From assembly GCA_026992695.1 (NCBI GenBank), contig JALWYP010000137.1:1-7355 (forward strand): a DNA stretch of 7,355 bases, in the 5' to 3' direction. Below the pieces are notes generated by a model that worked only from the letters and a program-made list of their open reading frames with translations, made no database searches and had not been told where the DNA came from. Each line of letters starts with the position of its first letter. The first letter of the stretch is position 1. The position numbers and the translations under genes were made by a program. Positions 1 through 6,897 of this stretch are shown here, one piece after another. The stretch is from Flavobacteriaceae bacterium. Lineage in GTDB: Bacteria; Bacteroidota; Bacteroidia; Flavobacteriales; Flavobacteriaceae.

Positions 1-61
1 CTTTTTTTACTATATTATTAATGCACAACGGGTTTTTGATAAATATTGACTTATATCACCG

Positions 62-89
62 TTTGCTATTAAAATAAGTTAGTACTTTG
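62..89 (+). promoter_or_regulatory. Possible Bacteroidota-type promoter for the CoA-transferase gene
   Basis: A TTTG at 62-65 is followed 17 bases later by TACTTTG at 83-89. This resembles the Bacteroidota primary-sigma pattern (TTTG near -33, TAnnTTTG near -7), but there is one base fewer than expected between TA and TTTG. Transcription would start at about 94-97, leaving a leader of only 10-13 bases before the ATG at 107. No Shine-Dalgarno sequence is visible, which is usual in this phylum. The rest of 1-106 is AT-rich and shows no gene. The call rests on motif resemblance only. Confidence 0.4.
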
Positions 90-106
90 CAGTAAAATTA
101 ATAACT

Positions 107-1381
107 ATGTACAGTCACAAACTTACTACCACTGTTGAAGCTGTAAAGCTCATAAAATCTAACGACAATGTGTTTATCCAATCGGCTGCTTCGGCACCGC
201 AAGCATTAGTAAATGCAATGACTAATAGACATAATGAATTAAAAAATGTAAATATTTATAGCATTCATACAGAGGGAGAAGCTCCTTATACAGATGATAA
301 ATACCAAGAAAATTTTATTATTAATACACTTTTTGTGGGTGCAAATGTGAGAAAATCGGTTCAATCGGGAAGATCGAATTACATCCCAATGTTTTTAAGT
401 GAAATTCCCTTGGCGTTTAAAAACAAAATTATTCCGTTAGATGTTGCTCTTATACAAGTATCGCCACCCGATAAACACGGATTTTGTTCACTTGGCGTTT
501 CTGTTGGTGTAACGTATGCTGCTGTTCATGCTGCAAAAATTGTAATAGCACAATTAAATCCACATGTTCCTAGAACACGAGGAGACGGTATGATACACGT
601 AAATAAAATTGATGCTTTAGTAGAAGTTGTAGAACCCCTTTTTGAACACAAACCCAGACCACTAACCGATGTGGAATTACAAATAGGAAAACACATTGCC
701 GGTATTATTGAAGACGGTTCAACCCTACAAACCGGAATTGGAGCCATACCTGATGCCGCATTGCTTGCTCTAACCAATCATAAAGATTTAGGAATGCATA
801 CCGAAATGTTTAGCGATGGCGTGATTGATTTAATTGAAAAAGGTGTCCTTACCGGAAAATATAAAGGTATTTATAAAGAAAAAATAGTATCCGGATTTTG
901 TATGGGTTCACAACGTTTGTATCAATATTTAGACGACAATCCAATGTTTGAATTTTTAGATACAGCCTTTGTAAACGATACACGTTGGATTCGTAAAAAC
1001 CCGAAAGTTGTAGCTATTAACTCGGCTTTAGAAATTGATGTATTTGGGCAAGTCTGTGCCGATAGTATTGGTACAAAACAATACTCAGGTGTAGGCGGAC
1101 AAATGGATTTTATAAGAGGTGCGTCCTTATCGGAAGGAGGTAAGCCAATTATTGCGTTACCTTCGGTAACCAAAAAAGGAAAAAGTAAAATTGTGCCTAC
1201 CTTGGCAAAGGGAGCAAGTGTAGTAACTACACGTGCACACGTGCATTGGATTGTAACCGAATACGGAGCCGTAAATCTCTATGCAAAAAGCTTAAAAGAA
1301 AGAACCAAATTACTTATTAGTATTGCACATCCCGACCACAGAGAACAATTGGAAAAAGAGGCATACGAACTTTCAAAATAA
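107..1381 (+). CDS. Acetyl-CoA hydrolase / 4-hydroxybutyrate CoA-transferase family protein
   Basis: This cytoplasmic enzyme of 424 residues belongs to the acetyl-CoA hydrolase/transferase family (yeast Ach1, clostridial 4-hydroxybutyrate CoA-transferase AbfT, succinyl-CoA:acetate CoA-transferases). Members move CoA between carboxylic acids through a glutamyl-CoA thioester. The N-terminal half (about 1-190) has the family stretch VSPPDKHGFCSLG. The C-terminal half has GIGAIPDA at 210-217, the HTEMFSDG block whose Glu233 matches the catalytic glutamate of the family, and the glycine-rich GVGGQMDF loop at 328-335. Length is normal for the AbfT-like branch and all key motifs are intact, so it should be active. 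The start gives a family-typical N-terminus and sits just after a promoter-like element. The DUF302 gene follows after 77 bases on the same strand. Substrate cannot be fixed from sequence: acetate, butyrate, succinate and 4-hydroxybutyrate are all possible. Confidence 0.9.
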   Translation: MYSHKLTTTVEAVKLIKSNDNVFIQSAASAPQALVNAMTNRHNELKNVNIYSIHTEGEAPYTDDKYQENFIINTLFVGANVRKSVQSGRSNYIPMFLSEIPLAFKNKIIPLDVALIQVSPPDKHGFCSLGVSVGVTYAAVHAAKIVIAQLNPHVPRTRGDGMIHVNKIDALVEVVEPLFEHKPRPLTDVELQIGKHIAGIIEDGSTLQTGIGAIPDAALLALTNHKDLGMHTEMFSDGVIDLIEKGVLTGKYKGIYKEKIVSGFCMGSQRLYQYLDDNPMFEFLDTAFVNDTRWIRKNPKVVAINSALEIDVFGQVCADSIGTKQYSGVGGQMDFIRGASLSEGGKPIIALPSVTKKGKSKIVPTLAKGASVVTTRAHVHWIVTEYGAVNLYAKSLKERTKLLISIAHPDHREQLEKEAYELSK

Positions 1382-1458
1382 ACTGTTATTTGGTATATTT
1401 TTTGAGGAATCAGAACGAAAATTAGATAATAAGTTTAATCTTTAAATAAGAAATAGTT

Positions 1459-1857
1459 ATGAGTTATTATTTTAATACTGTTATAAAAAACAAAAGCTTT
1501 GATGAAGCAATACAATTAGTAACCGAAACGCTTAAAAAAGAAGGTTTTGGTATTATTACAGAAATAGACGTTACCGGTACATTTAAGAAAAAACTAGATG
1601 TAGATTTTAAAAAATATCGAATTTTAGGAGCGTGTAGTCCCAAATATGCACATATGGCTATTAGTGCCGAAGATAAAATAGGTGTATTTTTACCCTGTAA
1701 TGTTGTTGTAGATGAAAATGAGGAAGGCAATATAGAGGTTACAGTTGTAGACCCTATAGCTTCAATGATTAGTGTTAAAAACGAAAAATTAGGTGGTTTG
1801 GCAACCGAAATTCAACAAAAATTAAAAAATGTGATTGCAAATTTGGAGGGGAATTAA
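1459..1857 (+). CDS. DUF302 family protein
   Basis: This is a small soluble protein of 132 residues in the DUF302 family, whose biochemical role is unknown. No signal peptide or membrane segment is visible. Family hallmarks are present: an N-terminal segment (FDEAIQLVTETLKKEGFG, about 14-31) suggestive of a helix, the YRILGACSPKYA block at 53-64, and the FLPCNVVV strand at 77-84. Cys59 and Cys80 lie in these two conserved blocks. The ATG at 1459 gives the usual domain start; the upstream bases lack a Shine-Dalgarno sequence. The 77-base gap after the CoA-transferase gene holds a weak TAnnTTTA match at 1430-1437, so this gene may be co-transcribed or have its own promoter. Its stop codon overlaps that of the convergent cmk gene. 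The family call is firm; the function is not known. Confidence 0.88.
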   Translation: MSYYFNTVIKNKSFDEAIQLVTETLKKEGFGIITEIDVTGTFKKKLDVDFKKYRILGACSPKYAHMAISAEDKIGVFLPCNVVVDENEEGNIEVTVVDPIASMISVKNEKLGGLATEIQQKLKNVIANLEGN

Positions 1858-2549
1858 ATTCTTCCTGCGATGCGATCTTGAGCTAATTGAAGGATGGTAT
1901 AGAATTGATCTTCTCTATTTAAATTAGAATTATCGATTTCTATAGCATCCTTTGCTTTTTTTAAAGGTGAATCTTCACGTGTTGTATCTATAAAATCTCT
2001 TTCTTTTACATTATCTACAATGTCCTTATAACTTATTTTTTCACCAGTATCAACTAATTCTTTATAACGTCGCTTGGCTCTTGTTTCGAGCGAAGCGGTC
2101 ATAAATATTTTTAATTCGGCATTGGGGAATACCACGGTTCCTATATCTCTTCCGTCCATTACAATTCCTTTTTCTTTTCCTAATTCTTGTTGCTGCTCGA
2201 CTAATTTTTTACGAACTTCAGAAATGGTAGCAATAGGACTCACAAACTTAGAAACTTCGAGTGTTCTAATTTGTTTTTCTACATTTTTCCCGTTGAGATA
2301 TACTTCGTTTTTTCCGGTTTTTGAATTTAGTTTGAAGGTGATTTGAATGTTTTGTAAATCGTTTACTAACGATTTTTTGTCAAAGTGATTTTCAGAAATA
2401 TATCCTTTTTGCATTGCGTATAACGTAATGGCTCGATACATAGCACCGGTATCTACGTAAATATAACCTAGATAATCTGCAAGTTGTTTAGCAACGGTAC
2501 TTTTTCCGGTAGAAGAATATCCGTCTATGGCAATGATAATTTTTTTCAA
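1854..2549 (-). CDS. cmk: Cytidylate kinase (CMP/dCMP kinase)
   Basis: This cytoplasmic enzyme of 231 residues phosphorylates CMP and dCMP to their diphosphates using ATP, in pyrimidine salvage and nucleotide supply. The P-loop GYSSTGKST lies at 10-18 and the DTGAMYR nucleotide-binding stretch at 33-39. DGRDIGTVVF at 132-141 is the CMP-kinase signature. In the stretch ERDFIDTTR, Arg184, Asp188 and Arg191 align with the CMP-contacting Arg181, Asp185 and Arg188 of the E. coli enzyme. Length is typical and the protein looks complete. The start codon appears to be TTG (2549-2547): no in-frame ATG lies between it and an in-frame stop at about 2570-2568, and the resulting MKKIIIAIDG N-terminus fits the family exactly. 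It begins 5 bases after the porQ stop, so it is very likely co-transcribed and perhaps translationally coupled with porQ. Confidence 0.95.
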   Translation of the reverse strand: MKKIIIAIDGYSSTGKSTVAKQLADYLGYIYVDTGAMYRAITLYAMQKGYISENHFDKKSLVNDLQNIQITFKLNSKTGKNEVYLNGKNVEKQIRTLEVSKFVSPIATISEVRKKLVEQQQELGKEKGIVMDGRDIGTVVFPNAELKIFMTASLETRAKRRYKELVDTGEKISYKDIVDNVKERDFIDTTREDSPLKKAKDAIEIDNSNLNREDQFYTILQLAQDRIAGRI

Positions 2550-2554
2550 AATGA

Positions 2555-3577
2555 TTATTTGTTCAAGTCAATATTTAATCCAAAATAACTAGAAGCTGCT
2601 GCACTACTATATTTTGCATACGAATAACTTAATCTTAGTTTATTTAACTTTATAGAAAATCCGGCGCTTAATCCTGCAAAAGTTCGTTTTTCAATAATTT
2701 TTAGTTCTTCGCCTCTTCTAAAGTTATAACCGAGTCTAATGTTAAACCCTCTTTCGGGGAAGAGTTCAATGCCCACAATCGTGTGTCTAAAAGCATTGTC
2801 TATAAAATTTATTTTTTCGTTGGTTACTCCGCCTTCTAAATCTAAGATTGCGTTGTTTGGATTGGCAAAAGCAATATTCCAAACCTGCATATTTTCTAAA
2901 GTAAGATGCCAACGAATAGGAACGTGTTGCAGGGTTTGTGAAATTCCGAAAAGCAGCTCAAAGGGGAGCGGTTCTCTAATATTGTCGTAGGGTTTTAATT
3001 GCGTGCCTACATTTCTGGCAACAGCGGTTATGTGTAAATCCCAATCTTCATACACATACATTACGCCAATGTCTAAAGCGACTCCTAATGAAGTATATTG
3101 TTCGAGTTTTGAAGAAATAACCTTCAGGTTTCCTCCAATGTGAAAATTGGTAAAAGCGATGTTTCTGGCATGACCTACCGAAAAGGCTACTTCGCCACCT
3201 CCAAAGCTGTTGGTGGGATTTCCTTGTTCGTCGTATCCATCAAATTTTCCATAGTTTATATAGGTTGCTCCAAGATGTAAAACTTGAGTTCTTCGATCCC
3301 ATAAATAGGCATAAGCAGCCGATCCGTAGCTTATATCCCCAATGTAGTTTATAAAATTAAGTGATAATTGATTATCCATTGCCGGATTAATAGTGGCAGG
3401 GTTATAAAGGGCTTGCATTGGGTCGTAGTCGTAATTGGTTATTACTTTTCCGCCTAAAGCGGCTTCGCGAGGAGAATTAACCAATCCTAGAAATTGATAT
3501 GTATAACGCCCACCTACTTGCCCAAATGAAATCAATGAGAAAGTTAGCAAAAAAAGGAAAACTAATTTTTTAAACAT
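2555..3577 (-). CDS. porQ: Type IX secretion system outer-membrane protein PorQ
   Basis: PorQ is an outer-membrane beta-barrel component of the Bacteroidota type IX secretion system. In Porphyromonas gingivalis it belongs to the PorU-PorV-PorQ-PorZ attachment complex, which processes cargo and anchors it to the cell surface. The product has 340 residues, typical for the family. It starts with a signal peptide (MFKKLVFLFLLTFSLISFG, cleavage probably just before Gln20). The mature N-terminus GGRYTYQFLGLVNSPREAALGG is followed by YNPATINPAMDNQLSLNF, both strongly family-like. Later blocks include PIRWHLTLENMQVWN and the basic, strand-like RGFNIRLGYNFRRGEEL. The rest is alternating hydrophobic/polar strands, ending in SSYFGLNIDLNK. 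lon lies 88 bases upstream and cmk begins 5 bases downstream. No other type IX genes are in the window, so the remaining machinery must lie elsewhere. Cargo proteins would be recognised by type IX C-terminal domains. Confidence 0.93.
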   Translation of the reverse strand: MFKKLVFLFLLTFSLISFGQVGGRYTYQFLGLVNSPREAALGGKVITNYDYDPMQALYNPATINPAMDNQLSLNFINYIGDISYGSAAYAYLWDRRTQVLHLGATYINYGKFDGYDEQGNPTNSFGGGEVAFSVGHARNIAFTNFHIGGNLKVISSKLEQYTSLGVALDIGVMYVYEDWDLHITAVARNVGTQLKPYDNIREPLPFELLFGISQTLQHVPIRWHLTLENMQVWNIAFANPNNAILDLEGGVTNEKINFIDNAFRHTIVGIELFPERGFNIRLGYNFRRGEELKIIEKRTFAGLSAGFSIKLNKLRLSYSYAKYSSAAASSYFGLNIDLNK

Positions 3578-3665
3578 GGACGCAAGTTACCATTTCATAA
3601 GAGTTTAACGAATGCAAGTATAATTTATTTTTGTTTGATATAGAAAAGATAGTATTATTTTCTAG

Positions 3666-6116
3666 TTACAATTTTTTGGCATTCTTTACTTTTTGTTTGG
3701 TAAGTGCTACATCCAGCACTTGGTTCATATTTTTTACGTAATGAAAAGTAAGACCTTTTAAATAATCGGGTTTAATTTCTTCAATATCGCTACGGTTGTC
3801 TTCGCAAAGAATAATTTCTTTAATCTTAGCACGTTTAGCAGCCAATATTTTTTCTTTTATTCCGCCAACGGGTAATACTTTTCCTCGAAGTGTTATTTCA
3901 CCGGTCATTGCCAAATGTTTTTTTACTTTTCGTTGTGTAAATAAAGATACTAACGAAGTTAGCATGGTTATTCCTGCACTGGGTCCGTCTTTGGGTGTGG
4001 CACCTTCAGGGATATGAATGTGAACACTGTATTTTTCAAAAATGGTAGGAGAAATTCCTAACGATTCGGCATTTGCTTTAATGTATTCCATAGCAATGGT
4101 AGCCGATTCTTTCATTACTTTTCCTAAGTTTCCGGTTATTGTAAGATTACCTTTTCCTTTAGACAGAATAGATTCAATAAATAATATATCGCCCCCTACA
4201 CGAGTCCAAGCCAATCCGGTTACTACTCCGGCAACGTCATTATTTTCGTATTTATCGCGTTCTAGTTTAGGTGCACCCAAAACTTTAATTATGGTTTGGT
4301 TGGTTACTTTTATATCATAAGGTTCTTCCATTGCAATACTCATAGCTGCGTACCGAACCATTTGAGCCAATTTCTTTTCTAAACCTCTAACACCACTTTC
4401 TCTAGTGTACCCTTCAATAATTTTTTCGAGTTGTGGTTTTGCAATTTTTAAATGCGATTTGTTTAAGCCATGTTCTTTTAGTTGTTTGGGTAAAAGATGT
4501 CGTTTGGCAATTTCTATTTTTTCTTCGATGGTATAGCCTGTTACTTCAATAATTTCCATTCGGTCTCTAAGTGCAGGCTGAATGGTACTTAGGCTATTAG
4601 CCGTTGCGATAAACATGATTTTAGACAGATCGTAGTCTACTTCTAAAAAATTATCGTAAAAAGCGTTATTTTGCTCGGGATCTAATACTTCGAGCATAGC
4701 AGACGATGGGTCGCCTTGACTTCCTACTGCAAGTTTATCAATTTCGTCTAATACAAATACAGGATTTCCGGTTTTTGCTTTTTTTACGCTTTTAATAATG
4801 CGTCCCGGCATTGCTCCTATGTAAGTTTTGCGATGCCCTCTTATTTCCGACTCATCTCGCAATCCACCCAAAGCGATTCGTACATATTTTCTTCCTAATG
4901 CTTCGGCAATAGATTTTCCGAGCGATGTTTTTCCTACTCCGGGAGGTCCGTAGAGACAAAGAATAGGCGATTTCATATCGTTACGCAATTTTAAAACCGC
5001 CAGGTGTTCTATAATACGTTTTTTTACATCTTCTAAGCCAAAGTGATCTCTGTCTAGTATTTTTTGTGCTCGTTTTAAATTAAAATTATCCTTGGTGTAT
5101 TCTTCCCAAGGGAGGTCTAATAATAGTTCTAGATAATTGCGTTGAATCCCAAAATCCGGTGCTTGCGGATTCATGCGTTGTAGTTTTGCTAACTCTTTGC
5201 CGAAATGCTTTTCGGTTTCTTTACTCCATTTTTTCTTTTTTGCTTGTTGACGCATTTCTTCTACTTCTTGCTCGGTTGAGTTACCGCCCAACTCTTCTTG
5301 GATGGTTTTCATTTGTTGGTGCAAAAAGTATTCGCGTTGTTGCTGGCTTATGTCACTTTCAACTTTAGATTGAATGTCGTTTTTTAACGAAAGGCGTTGT
5401 AACTCAACCTTCATATATCTTAAAGTTTCTAACGCACGTTCTTTTAAATCGTTTATTTTTAAAATAGTTTGTTTGTCTTCTACTTTTATGTTAAGATTTG
5501 AAGCAACAAAATTTATTAAAAACGAATTACTTTCAATATTTTTTATTGCAAAAGAAGCCTCGCTTGGTATGGTAGGATTGCTATCTATAATAGAAAGAGC
5601 TGTGTCTTTTATAGAGTCTACAACAGCATTAAACTCTTCGTCATTGGTTACAGGACGAGTTTCGCTTACATTTTTTACACGCGCAGTAAGATAAGGAGTT
5701 GTAGTTACTACTTCGGCTATCTCAAAACGTTTTTTACCCTGCAAAATAACGGTTACATTTCCATCGGGCATTTTTAAAATACGTAATATTTGAGCAACGG
5801 TACCTGTGGTATGAATATCTTTAATAGTTGGATCTTCAACACTTTCGTTTTTTTGAGCAACTACTCCAATTACCTTATTTCCCTTATTGGTTTCGTTAAT
5901 TAATTTGATAGATTTGTCTCTTCCGGCAGTAATAGGAATAACAACTCCGGGAAATAAAACCATATTTCGTAATGGTAAAATAGGTAATACATCGGGAAGT
6001 TTTTCTTTGTTCATAGCTTCTTCATCTTCGGGAGTTAATAGCGGTATTAACTCGGCGTCTTCCTGTAATTCTTGAAATGACAAATTGTCTATTGATGTAA
6101 GTTTGGTTCTAGCCAT
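3666..6116 (-). CDS. lon: ATP-dependent Lon protease
   Basis: Lon is a hexameric cytoplasmic AAA+ protease that degrades misfolded proteins and selected regulators. The product has 816 residues, slightly longer than E. coli Lon (784), partly through an acidic N-terminal extension (about 1-40). The N-terminal substrate-binding domain starts near [14 protein letters not shown] (about 44-57) and is followed by a long helical, charged linker (about 215-340). The ATPase has Walker A GPPGVGKT at 390-397 and Walker B VLDEID with Asp457-Glu458, then the sensor-1 region (ATANS) and sensor-2 region ([10 protein letters not shown]). The protease domain has the catalytic serine at 713 (DGPSAG) and a lysine in GGIKEK. 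Lys756 lies 43 residues after the serine, the same spacing as E. coli Ser679/Lys722. All catalytic parts are intact. The upstream DNA contains two overlapping inverted repeats, described separately. A sigma factor gene is divergent. Confidence 0.98.
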   Translation of the reverse strand: MARTKLTSIDNLSFQELQEDAELIPLLTPEDEEAMNKEKLPDVLPILPLRNMVLFPGVVIPITAGRDKSIKLINETNKGNKVIGVVAQKNESVEDPTIKDIHTTGTVAQILRILKMPDGNVTVILQGKKRFEIAEVVTTTPYLTARVKNVSETRPVTNDEEFNAVVDSIKDTALSIIDSNPTIPSEASFAIKNIESNSFLINFVASNLNIKVEDKQTILKINDLKERALETLRYMKVELQRLSLKNDIQSKVESDISQQQREYFLHQQMKTIQEELGGNSTEQEVEEMRQQAKKKKWSKETEKHFGKELAKLQRMNPQAPDFGIQRNYLELLLDLPWEEYTKDNFNLKRAQKILDRDHFGLEDVKKRIIEHLAVLKLRNDMKSPILCLYGPPGVGKTSLGKSIAEALGRKYVRIALGGLRDESEIRGHRKTYIGAMPGRIIKSVKKAKTGNPVFVLDEIDKLAVGSQGDPSSAMLEVLDPEQNNAFYDNFLEVDYDLSKIMFIATANSLSTIQPALRDRMEIIEVTGYTIEEKIEIAKRHLLPKQLKEHGLNKSHLKIAKPQLEKIIEGYTRESGVRGLEKKLAQMVRYAAMSIAMEEPYDIKVTNQTIIKVLGAPKLERDKYENNDVAGVVTGLAWTRVGGDILFIESILSKGKGNLTITGNLGKVMKESATIAMEYIKANAESLGISPTIFEKYSVHIHIPEGATPKDGPSAGITMLTSLVSLFTQRKVKKHLAMTGEITLRGKVLPVGGIKEKILAAKRAKIKEIILCEDNRSDIEEIKPDYLKGLTFHYVKNMNQVLDVALTKQKVKNAKKL

Positions 6117-6117
6117 A

Positions 6118-6136
6118 ATATTGTATAAGACAATAT
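6118..6136. repeat. 7-bp perfect inverted repeat immediately before lon
   Basis: ATATTGT at 6118-6124 is repeated in inverted orientation as ACAATAT at 6130-6136, with a 5-base spacer. It starts one base upstream of the lon ATG. In lon mRNA it would form a hairpin over the normal ribosome-binding position. It shares 6133-6136 with the larger inverted repeat next to it, so the two RNA hairpins could not both form fully. It could also be a protein-binding site. Being AT-rich and short, it could arise by chance. Confidence 0.45.
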
Positions 6137-6158
6137 GACATAAAAAAGTATGTCATAT
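6133..6158. repeat. 10-bp perfect inverted repeat in the lon / sigma-factor divergent region
   Basis: ATATGACATA at 6133-6142 is followed by a 6-base spacer and its exact reverse complement TATGTCATAT at 6149-6158. The near edge is 16 bases from the lon start. No T-run follows on either strand, so it is not a standard intrinsic terminator. The 26-bp length and symmetry suit an operator for a dimeric regulator. Alternatively it forms a stem in the lon leader RNA. On the lon strand the spacer and right arm contain TACTTTTT, a 7-of-8 match to TAnnTTTG, but no good -33 element was found. It is not the HrcA/CIRCE sequence. The regulator, if any, is unknown. Confidence 0.55.
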
Positions 6159-6293
6159 CGTAACGGATTATTAGTATTAATTATAGTTCTTTAAAAACAA
6201 ACACGTAAAGTGTGTAACTACTTGCTGTTTATAAATAACATTCAATTGTTATGCCACGACAGGATAGTTAAACGATGTTTTTTTAAAAAAAAG

Positions 6294-6319
6294 TGTAACA
6301 AAAAAAAAGGAAACGTATC
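6294..6319 (+). promoter_or_regulatory. Possible ECF-type (autoregulatory) promoter of the sigma gene
   Basis: TGTAAC at 6294-6299 and CGTATC at 6314-6319 are separated by 14 bases. They resemble the AAC-containing -35 and CGT-containing -10 elements used by many ECF sigma factors, which often drive their own operon. The spacer includes a run of nine A, and a T7A8 tract (6278-6292) lies just upstream and might act as a curved or UP-like element. TATCTTTA at 6316-6323 is also a 7-of-8 match to the primary-sigma TAnnTTTG. Transcription would start near 6325, just before the preferred sigma start codon. This rests on short motif resemblance only. Confidence 0.28.
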
Positions 6320-6344
6320 TTTAAAGCAAATATTGAATATTTTT

Positions 6345-6896
6345 TTGATACTAACCAAAACTAATATTAAAACATTACTCACTTTATGTCAAGAGGGAAA
6401 CCAAATGGCACAAATGGAAGTATATAACAGATATGCAAAAGCCATGTACAATACAGCGTACCGAATAGTGCACCATTCTGCCGAAGCTGAAGATGTTATG
6501 CAAGAAGCCTTTATCACTGCTTTTAACAAATTAGATACATTTAAAGGTACAGCTACTTTTGGGGCTTGGTTAAAACGAATTGTAATTAATGCCAGTATTG
6601 CAAAGTATAAAAAAAACAAATACACACTATCAATTGACGATGCTACTATTTCGCTTCCCGAAACAGATTATTCAACCAATACAAATGAAGATTATACAGA
6701 TAAAAAGATAAAAGAATTAATGACCGTTTTGCAAGCATTAAAACCAAGTTATAGAACGATAATAACGCTTCATTATATTGAAGGATATGATTATGAAGAG
6801 CTTTCTGAAATATTAAATATGAGCTATGGAAATTGTAGAACCAAGCTTTCAAGAGCAAAAGAAAGTTTACGTAAAAAATTAAAAGCAAACCATTAA
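6345..6896 (+). CDS. ECF-type RNA polymerase sigma-70 factor
   Basis: This alternative sigma factor directs RNA polymerase to a special promoter set, usually in response to an envelope signal. From the chosen start it has 183 residues, normal for the family. Region 2 (about 21-90) contains VYNRYAKAMYNTAYRIV, the conserved EAEDVMQEAFITAFNKL and the promoter-contacting FGAWLKRIVINAS. A short acidic linker (about 95-120) leads to region 4 (about 125-178), with LKPSYRTIITLHYIEGYDYEELSEIL in overlapping parts and the helix-turn-helix end NCRTKLSRAKESLRKKL. The start is uncertain. No ATG precedes region 2 in frame; the first is at 6405, inside the domain. The frame is open from GTG 6210, but that leader is AT-rich, homopolymer-laden and unlike a sigma N-terminus. 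TTG at 6345 or 6333 gives a family-like beginning (TKTNIKTLLTLCQEGNQ). The gene is divergent from lon and nearly abuts the next gene, its probable anti-sigma partner. Confidence 0.9.
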   Translation: MILTKTNIKTLLTLCQEGNQMAQMEVYNRYAKAMYNTAYRIVHHSAEAEDVMQEAFITAFNKLDTFKGTATFGAWLKRIVINASIAKYKKNKYTLSIDDATISLPETDYSTNTNEDYTDKKIKELMTVLQALKPSYRTIITLHYIEGYDYEELSEILNMSYGNCRTKLSRAKESLRKKLKANH

Positions 6897-6897
6897 A

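Noticed and set aside
2074..2346. Plus-strand open frame of 90 codons inside cmk
   Set aside because: It is the antisense of a clearly coding cmk gene and its product is Ser/Phe/Thr-rich, as expected of a shadow frame.
3613..3622. TATACTTGCA on the minus strand as a porQ promoter
   Set aside because: It resembles TAnnTTTG poorly and has no convincing TTTG at the right distance. porQ may be read from lon or from a promoter I cannot see.
3642..3663. AGAAAA / TTTTCT inverted repeat just after the lon stop as a terminator
   Set aside because: Only 6 bp, almost all A/T, with a mismatched interior and no following U-run, so it is too weak to call.
5159..5694. Plus-strand open frames opposite the N-terminal half of lon
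   Set aside because: They are antisense to an intact, conserved Lon sequence, and their products have no recognisable domain.
6278..6292. T7A8 tract as an intrinsic terminator
   Set aside because: It is self-complementary but has no GC stem followed by a separate T-run. An A-tract or promoter-associated curvature is more likely.
6210..6344. N-terminal extension of the sigma factor from GTG 6210
   Set aside because: The translated stretch is rich in Asn/Lys/Ile/Leu from AT-rich DNA with long T and A runs, does not resemble sigma N-termini, and contains a possible promoter for the gene.
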